From positions 694,661-758,660 of the forward strand of contig PLJL01000004.1 in the NCBI GenBank assembly GCA_003140215.1: a DNA stretch of 64,000 nucleotides. Direction: 5' to 3'. How positions within the stretch are numbered: the first letter of the stretch is position 1; each line of letters starts with the position of its first letter. Below the pieces are notes generated by a model, which was not told the origin of the DNA, searched no databases, and was given only the letters and a program-made list of their open reading frames with translations. The stretch comes from Vulcanimicrobiota bacterium (GTDB taxonomy: Bacteria > Vulcanimicrobiota > Vulcanimicrobiia > Vulcanimicrobiales > Vulcanimicrobiaceae). Shown here piece after piece: positions 61,234-64,000 of this stretch. A program made the translations under genes and the position numbers.

Positions 61234-62781
61234 ATGAATCCTCGGATCACCGTCGCGTTGCTCGCGGCGTGCGCGGCGCTGGCGTGCGCGTCGCCGGCGC
61301 GCGCCGTCGATCGCAGCCTGGGTGCCGGCATTGCCAAGCCGGTCGCCGCGGGGGCGCAGTGGACCGATGCCGAGATCGCCTCGCTATCGGCCAACGTCGA
61401 CGTCTTGCTCGCCGGCGCGAAGACGCTGGGCGGCGCGCACGTCGGGATCTACGCGATCGGTGCGCGCGACGGGCGCGTGCTGTACGCGCGCAACGCCGAC
61501 GATCTGTTCCAGCCCGCGTCGACGCTCAAGCTGCTCGTCGGCAGCGCCGCGCTCGACAAGCTGGGACCGGGTTTCCGGTTCACGACCGAAGCGTTCGTGC
61601 CGGGGTCCGCGAGCGTGGTCGACGGCGAGGTGAAGGGATCCGTGATGCTGCGCGGCGGCGGCGACGTGCTGCTCGACGATGCCGCGCTCGCGGAGCTCCC
61701 GGCCGCGTTGCGGGCGGCCGGCGTCGTCGCGGTGCACGGCGTGAGCTTCATCGACGATCGCCGCTTCCCGCCGTATCTGCCGGGTTGGTCGTGGGACGAT
61801 TTCCCCTGGTACTACGCCGCGCCGGTGACCCCGCTGAGCCTCAACGACAATACGGTCACCCTCGACGTGACGCCGGGCGCGGGGCCGGGCGCGCCGGTGA
61901 GCGTCGCCGTGCGGCCGTGGGGCACTGCGTGCATCGTGGCCGCGCCGTGCCGCGCCGATCTCGGCTTCGCGATCGACGTGCGCGCGACGACCGGCGAGAA
62001 GGGGAGCGCGTCGACGCTCGACGTCACGCGCGACGTACCGTCCGGCGGCCTCGACCGGGTGACGTTGATCGGCTCGCTGGCAGCCGGGGCCGATGCGGAG
62101 CACCTCGACATCGCGGTGCCCTGGCCGCCGCGGTACGCGGCCGCCGCCGCAACGCGCGCGCTGACGCGCGCCGGTTTCCGGGTGTTGCCCGACCTCAGCG
62201 CCGCGCCGCCGGCCGCGGCACCGGGCAACGACCGCATCGTCTGGACGCACAACTCGGCGCCGCTCTCCGATTTGCTCGGCGACCTGTGGCAGCCCAGCGA
62301 CAACATCCTGGCCGAGCAGTTGTTGCGCGCGCTGGGCGCCCCCGACGGTGCGCGCCAAGGTCCCAGCGCGGCGGGGATCGCGTGGGAGAAGACGTGGTTG
62401 AAAAAGCTCGGCATCGACGCCGAGACGGTCGCGCTCGAGGACGGCAGCGGCTTGTCGGTCTACGACCGCATCACGCCGCACGATCTCGTCACCATCCTCA
62501 AGTACGACTGGGATGGTGCCAACCGCGACGTGGTGCTCGACGATCTTCCGCTCGCCGGCGTGCGCGGCACCCTCAAAGCGTCGTTCACCGGGACCGCGGC
62601 GGAGCAGCACGTGTTCGCCAAGACCGGGACGCTCGCGCACGCCAGCGCGCTCGCCGGCTACGCCGCCAACGCCAAGCACGGTGCGGTGATCTTCGCGTTC
62701 ACGGTCGACGACTGGATCGGCGAAGCGGCGGCGCTGCGCGAACTGCGCGGCCGCGTGCTGTCGCACTTCGTCGAGGACTGA
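61234..62781 (+). CDS. dacB: D-alanyl-D-alanine carboxypeptidase/endopeptidase (PBP4, S13)
   Basis: The 515-residue protein has a signal peptide (RITVALLAACAALACASPARA). The active site shows SxxK at S96-TLK99, SDN (QPSDNILAEQLL) and KTG at 463-465 (VFAKTGTLAHAS). The insert between motif 1 and 2 is long, as in PBP4. It trims D-Ala from peptidoglycan stem peptides and cuts cross-links in the periplasm. ATG 61234. The palindromic element begins at the base after its stop. Confidence 0.94.
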   Translation: MNPRITVALLAACAALACASPARAVDRSLGAGIAKPVAAGAQWTDAEIASLSANVDVLLAGAKTLGGAHVGIYAIGARDGRVLYARNADDLFQPASTLKLLVGSAALDKLGPGFRFTTEAFVPGSASVVDGEVKGSVMLRGGGDVLLDDAALAELPAALRAAGVVAVHGVSFIDDRRFPPYLPGWSWDDFPWYYAAPVTPLSLNDNTVTLDVTPGAGPGAPVSVAVRPWGTACIVAAPCRADLGFAIDVRATTGEKGSASTLDVTRDVPSGGLDRVTLIGSLAAGADAEHLDIAVPWPPRYAAAAATRALTRAGFRVLPDLSAAPPAAAPGNDRIVWTHNSAPLSDLLGDLWQPSDNILAEQLLRALGAPDGARQGPSAAGIAWEKTWLKKLGIDAETVALEDGSGLSVYDRITPHDLVTILKYDWDGANRDVVLDDLPLAGVRGTLKASFTGTAAEQHVFAKTGTLAHASALAGYAANAKHGAVIFAFTVDDWIGEAAALRELRGRVLSHFVED

Positions 62782-62942
62782 GTGTGCCGAACCAGAAGTT
62801 CGCGCACAAAATCTCACTCGGCTTTTCACCCGGCTCTTCGTCGTTCTTCGGTCACAACGCTACGGCGTTGCTCCCTCATCACTCCTCGATCCGAGCAAAA
62901 ATCCTTCGCGATCTTTTGCACGGAACTTCTGGTTCAGCACAC
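62782..62942. repeat. 161-bp imperfect palindromic element
   Basis: The ends GTGTGCCGAACCAGAAGTTC (62782-62801) and its near-inverse (62923-62942, one mismatch in 20) point inward. The arms pair with gaps along nearly their whole length, and the centre is AACGC-TACG-GCGTT (62856-62869), a hairpin with a UNCG-type loop. It fills the whole gap from the dacB stop to just before the next ATG. It could be a MITE or a bidirectional terminator/processing site. Confidence 0.75.
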
Positions 62943-62948
62943 TAGCCC

Positions 62949-63944
62949 ATGCTCGGCGCGCACTTCGAAGCCGAGATTCGCGAGCAGCCCGAGGTGTGGC
63001 GCCGCCTCGCCGCATCCGACGGCGCGCAGCGCCTCGCCGCGGCGGTCGCCGGGCGGGACGTGCTGTTCGTCGGCAGCGGCAGCTCGCTGTTCGTGGGGAT
63101 GCTCGGCGCGCTCGCCTTTCGGCGGCGCGGGATTCGCGCCGCGGCGCTGGCCGCGACCGAAGCGCGCTTCGACCGCAACGCCTACCGCGACGCGTGCGTG
63201 GTCGCGCTGTCGCAGAGCGGCCGTTCGACCGACCTGCTCGACGCGATCGAGCTGCTCGCCCCGGCGCGGCTCGTCGCGCTGACCAACGATGCCGCCGCGC
63301 CGCTGGCCCAGCGGGCCGCGGTGACGATCGATTGCCTGGCCGGACCCGAGCTGGCCGTTCCGGCGAGCAAGAGCGTAACCTCGATGGCGGCGCTCCTGTT
63401 GTGGGCCGCGGCGTTGTGCGGCGGCGCCCACAACCGGACCGCGGCGACGTTGCTGGAAACGGCTGCGGAGGTGCGCGCATGGCTCGCCGGCGACGGCGGC
63501 GGTGTCGTCGAAGCCGCCGCCCGGCGCATCGCGCGCTGCCGCAGCGTCGCGGTGGTTGCGGCCGGCTACGGCGTCCCGGTCGCTTACGAGCTCGCGCTCA
63601 AGATCAAGGAAGCCAGCTACGTTCACGCCGAGGGCTTCCCGGCCGGCGAGTTCCGGCACGGCAGCTCGGCGATGCTCGACGCGTCGACCGCGATCGTCGG
63701 CATCGTGGACGAAGCCTCGCGCGACATCGTCGAGCGCCCGCTCGCCGCAGCGGGCGCGGCCGGAGCGCAGCGCTACGTCGTCGGCGCGCCCAGCGGCGAC
63801 GTCACGTTGCTGGGTCCCGTCACGGGCGAAGCCTTCAACACGCTGGCCTGGCTGGTCGTCGGACAATACCTCGCCCTGAGCATCGGGCGCGCGAATGCCG
63901 TCGACTCCGACGCGCCGCGCGGTTTGCGCAAGTGGCTCCGGTGA
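62949..63944 (+). CDS. GlmS-like SIS-domain sugar isomerase
   Basis: The 331-residue protein has two SIS domains with VLFVGSGSSLFVGML, ALSQSGRSTDLLDAI and VAVVAAGYGVPVAYELALKIKEASYVHAEG-FPAGEFRHGSS, matching the isomerase half of GlmS and related enzymes. It lacks the N-terminal glutaminase domain, so it resembles glucosamine/fructosamine-phosphate deaminase-isomerases (AgaS, NagB-II type). It works on amino sugar phosphates in the cytosol. ATG 62949, 6 bp after the palindrome. The next gene overlaps as GTGA. Confidence 0.87.
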   Translation: MLGAHFEAEIREQPEVWRRLAASDGAQRLAAAVAGRDVLFVGSGSSLFVGMLGALAFRRRGIRAAALAATEARFDRNAYRDACVVALSQSGRSTDLLDAIELLAPARLVALTNDAAAPLAQRAAVTIDCLAGPELAVPASKSVTSMAALLLWAAALCGGAHNRTAATLLETAAEVRAWLAGDGGGVVEAAARRIARCRSVAVVAAGYGVPVAYELALKIKEASYVHAEGFPAGEFRHGSSAMLDASTAIVGIVDEASRDIVERPLAAAGAAGAQRYVVGAPSGDVTLLGPVTGEAFNTLAWLVVGQYLALSIGRANAVDSDAPRGLRKWLR

Positions 63945-64000
63945 ACGGCCTGCGCGCGCCGTTCGCTGCGCTCGTCCTCGTAGCGACGGCGCAGAGTCCC
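63941..64000 (+). CDS. N-terminal fragment of an exported protein
   Basis: GTG 63941 overlaps the SIS stop as GTGA. The 20 residues visible, NGLRAPFAALVLVATAQSP after the start, look like a signal peptide. The rest lies outside the window, so no family can be given. Confidence 0.5.
   Translation, partial: MNGLRAPFAALVLVATAQSP

Noticed and set aside
1..64000. CRISPR arrays, tRNA or rRNA genes
   Set aside because: No regularly spaced identical repeats, no cloverleaf with CCA-type end and no rRNA-like segment was noticed by eye; a tRNAscan or Infernal run would be decisive.

Overview
The window is GC-rich, densely coded bacterial DNA from an organism with an elaborate, probably diderm, cell surface. 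Signs of this are several lipoproteins with lipobox signals, rmlABCD-type and CDP-hexose sugar genes, a candidate WbdD-like O-chain terminator, a PBP4-type D,D-carboxypeptidase, and many GTG starts with 4-base NTGA gene overlaps. The lineage cannot be fixed from the window alone. An uncultured GC-rich phylum such as Eremiobacterota would fit the gene style, but that is an impression. I saw no rRNA, tRNA, CRISPR array or intact transposase.

Layout. 0-13 kb: flippase, FabG-like reductase, a lipoprotein, an alkaline-phosphatase-fold protein, a GT2/GT-C fusion, an acyltransferase, a polysaccharide deacetylase and a 1195-residue membrane protein. 13-19 kb: a + strand nucleotide-sugar operon (membrane-anchored epimerase, RmlC-like cupin, GT2, C-methyltransferase, RmlD-like reductase, WecB-like 2-epimerase). 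19-25 kb, - strand: GT-C protein, small stress-like protein, 2-aminoadipate-type transaminase, bactofilin-like membrane protein, zinc-finger anti-sigma factor and ECF sigma factor. 25-30.6 kb: two paralogous lipoproteins in which the same beta-propeller carries either an S53 serine-carboxyl peptidase or an HExxH metallopeptidase. 30.7-43.6 kb: rmlBAD, epimerases, GT2, FkbM methyltransferase, then a CDP-hexose cassette (rfbF, acyltransferase, rfbG, C-methyltransferase, rmlC, GT2). 43.7-52 kb, - strand: SGNH lipoprotein, second S53 peptidase, GSCFA and SGNH proteins, WbdD-like methyltransferase-kinase-coiled coil, GT2 and sulfotransferase. 52-55.4 kb: three tandem beta-helix secreted proteins, each with its own leader and intrinsic terminator. 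55.6-64 kb: lysine 5,6-aminomutase (kamDE) co-transcribed with a GT2-methyltransferase and another methyltransferase, an N,N-dimethylformamidase-like protein, dacB, a 161-bp palindromic element, and a GlmS-like SIS isomerase.

How it fits together. Most genes make, modify, export or display a surface glycan. Nucleotide sugars (dTDP-rhamnose type, CDP-6-deoxy and probably branched sugars, 2-epimerised HexNAc) feed GT2 and GT-C transferases. Methyl, acyl, sulfate and deacetyl modifications decorate the product. A flippase moves it, and a WbdD-like protein may cap and measure it. Secreted peptidases and beta-helix proteins are interleaved and may share regulation.

The most unusual features are a sedolisin with its activation domain at the C-terminus, a propeller module shared by two unrelated proteases under a shared promoter-like block, two CTGA gene junctions that point to CTG start codons, a domain shared by a lipoprotein and a giant membrane protein, and a 161-bp imperfect palindrome filling the dacB-SIS gap.
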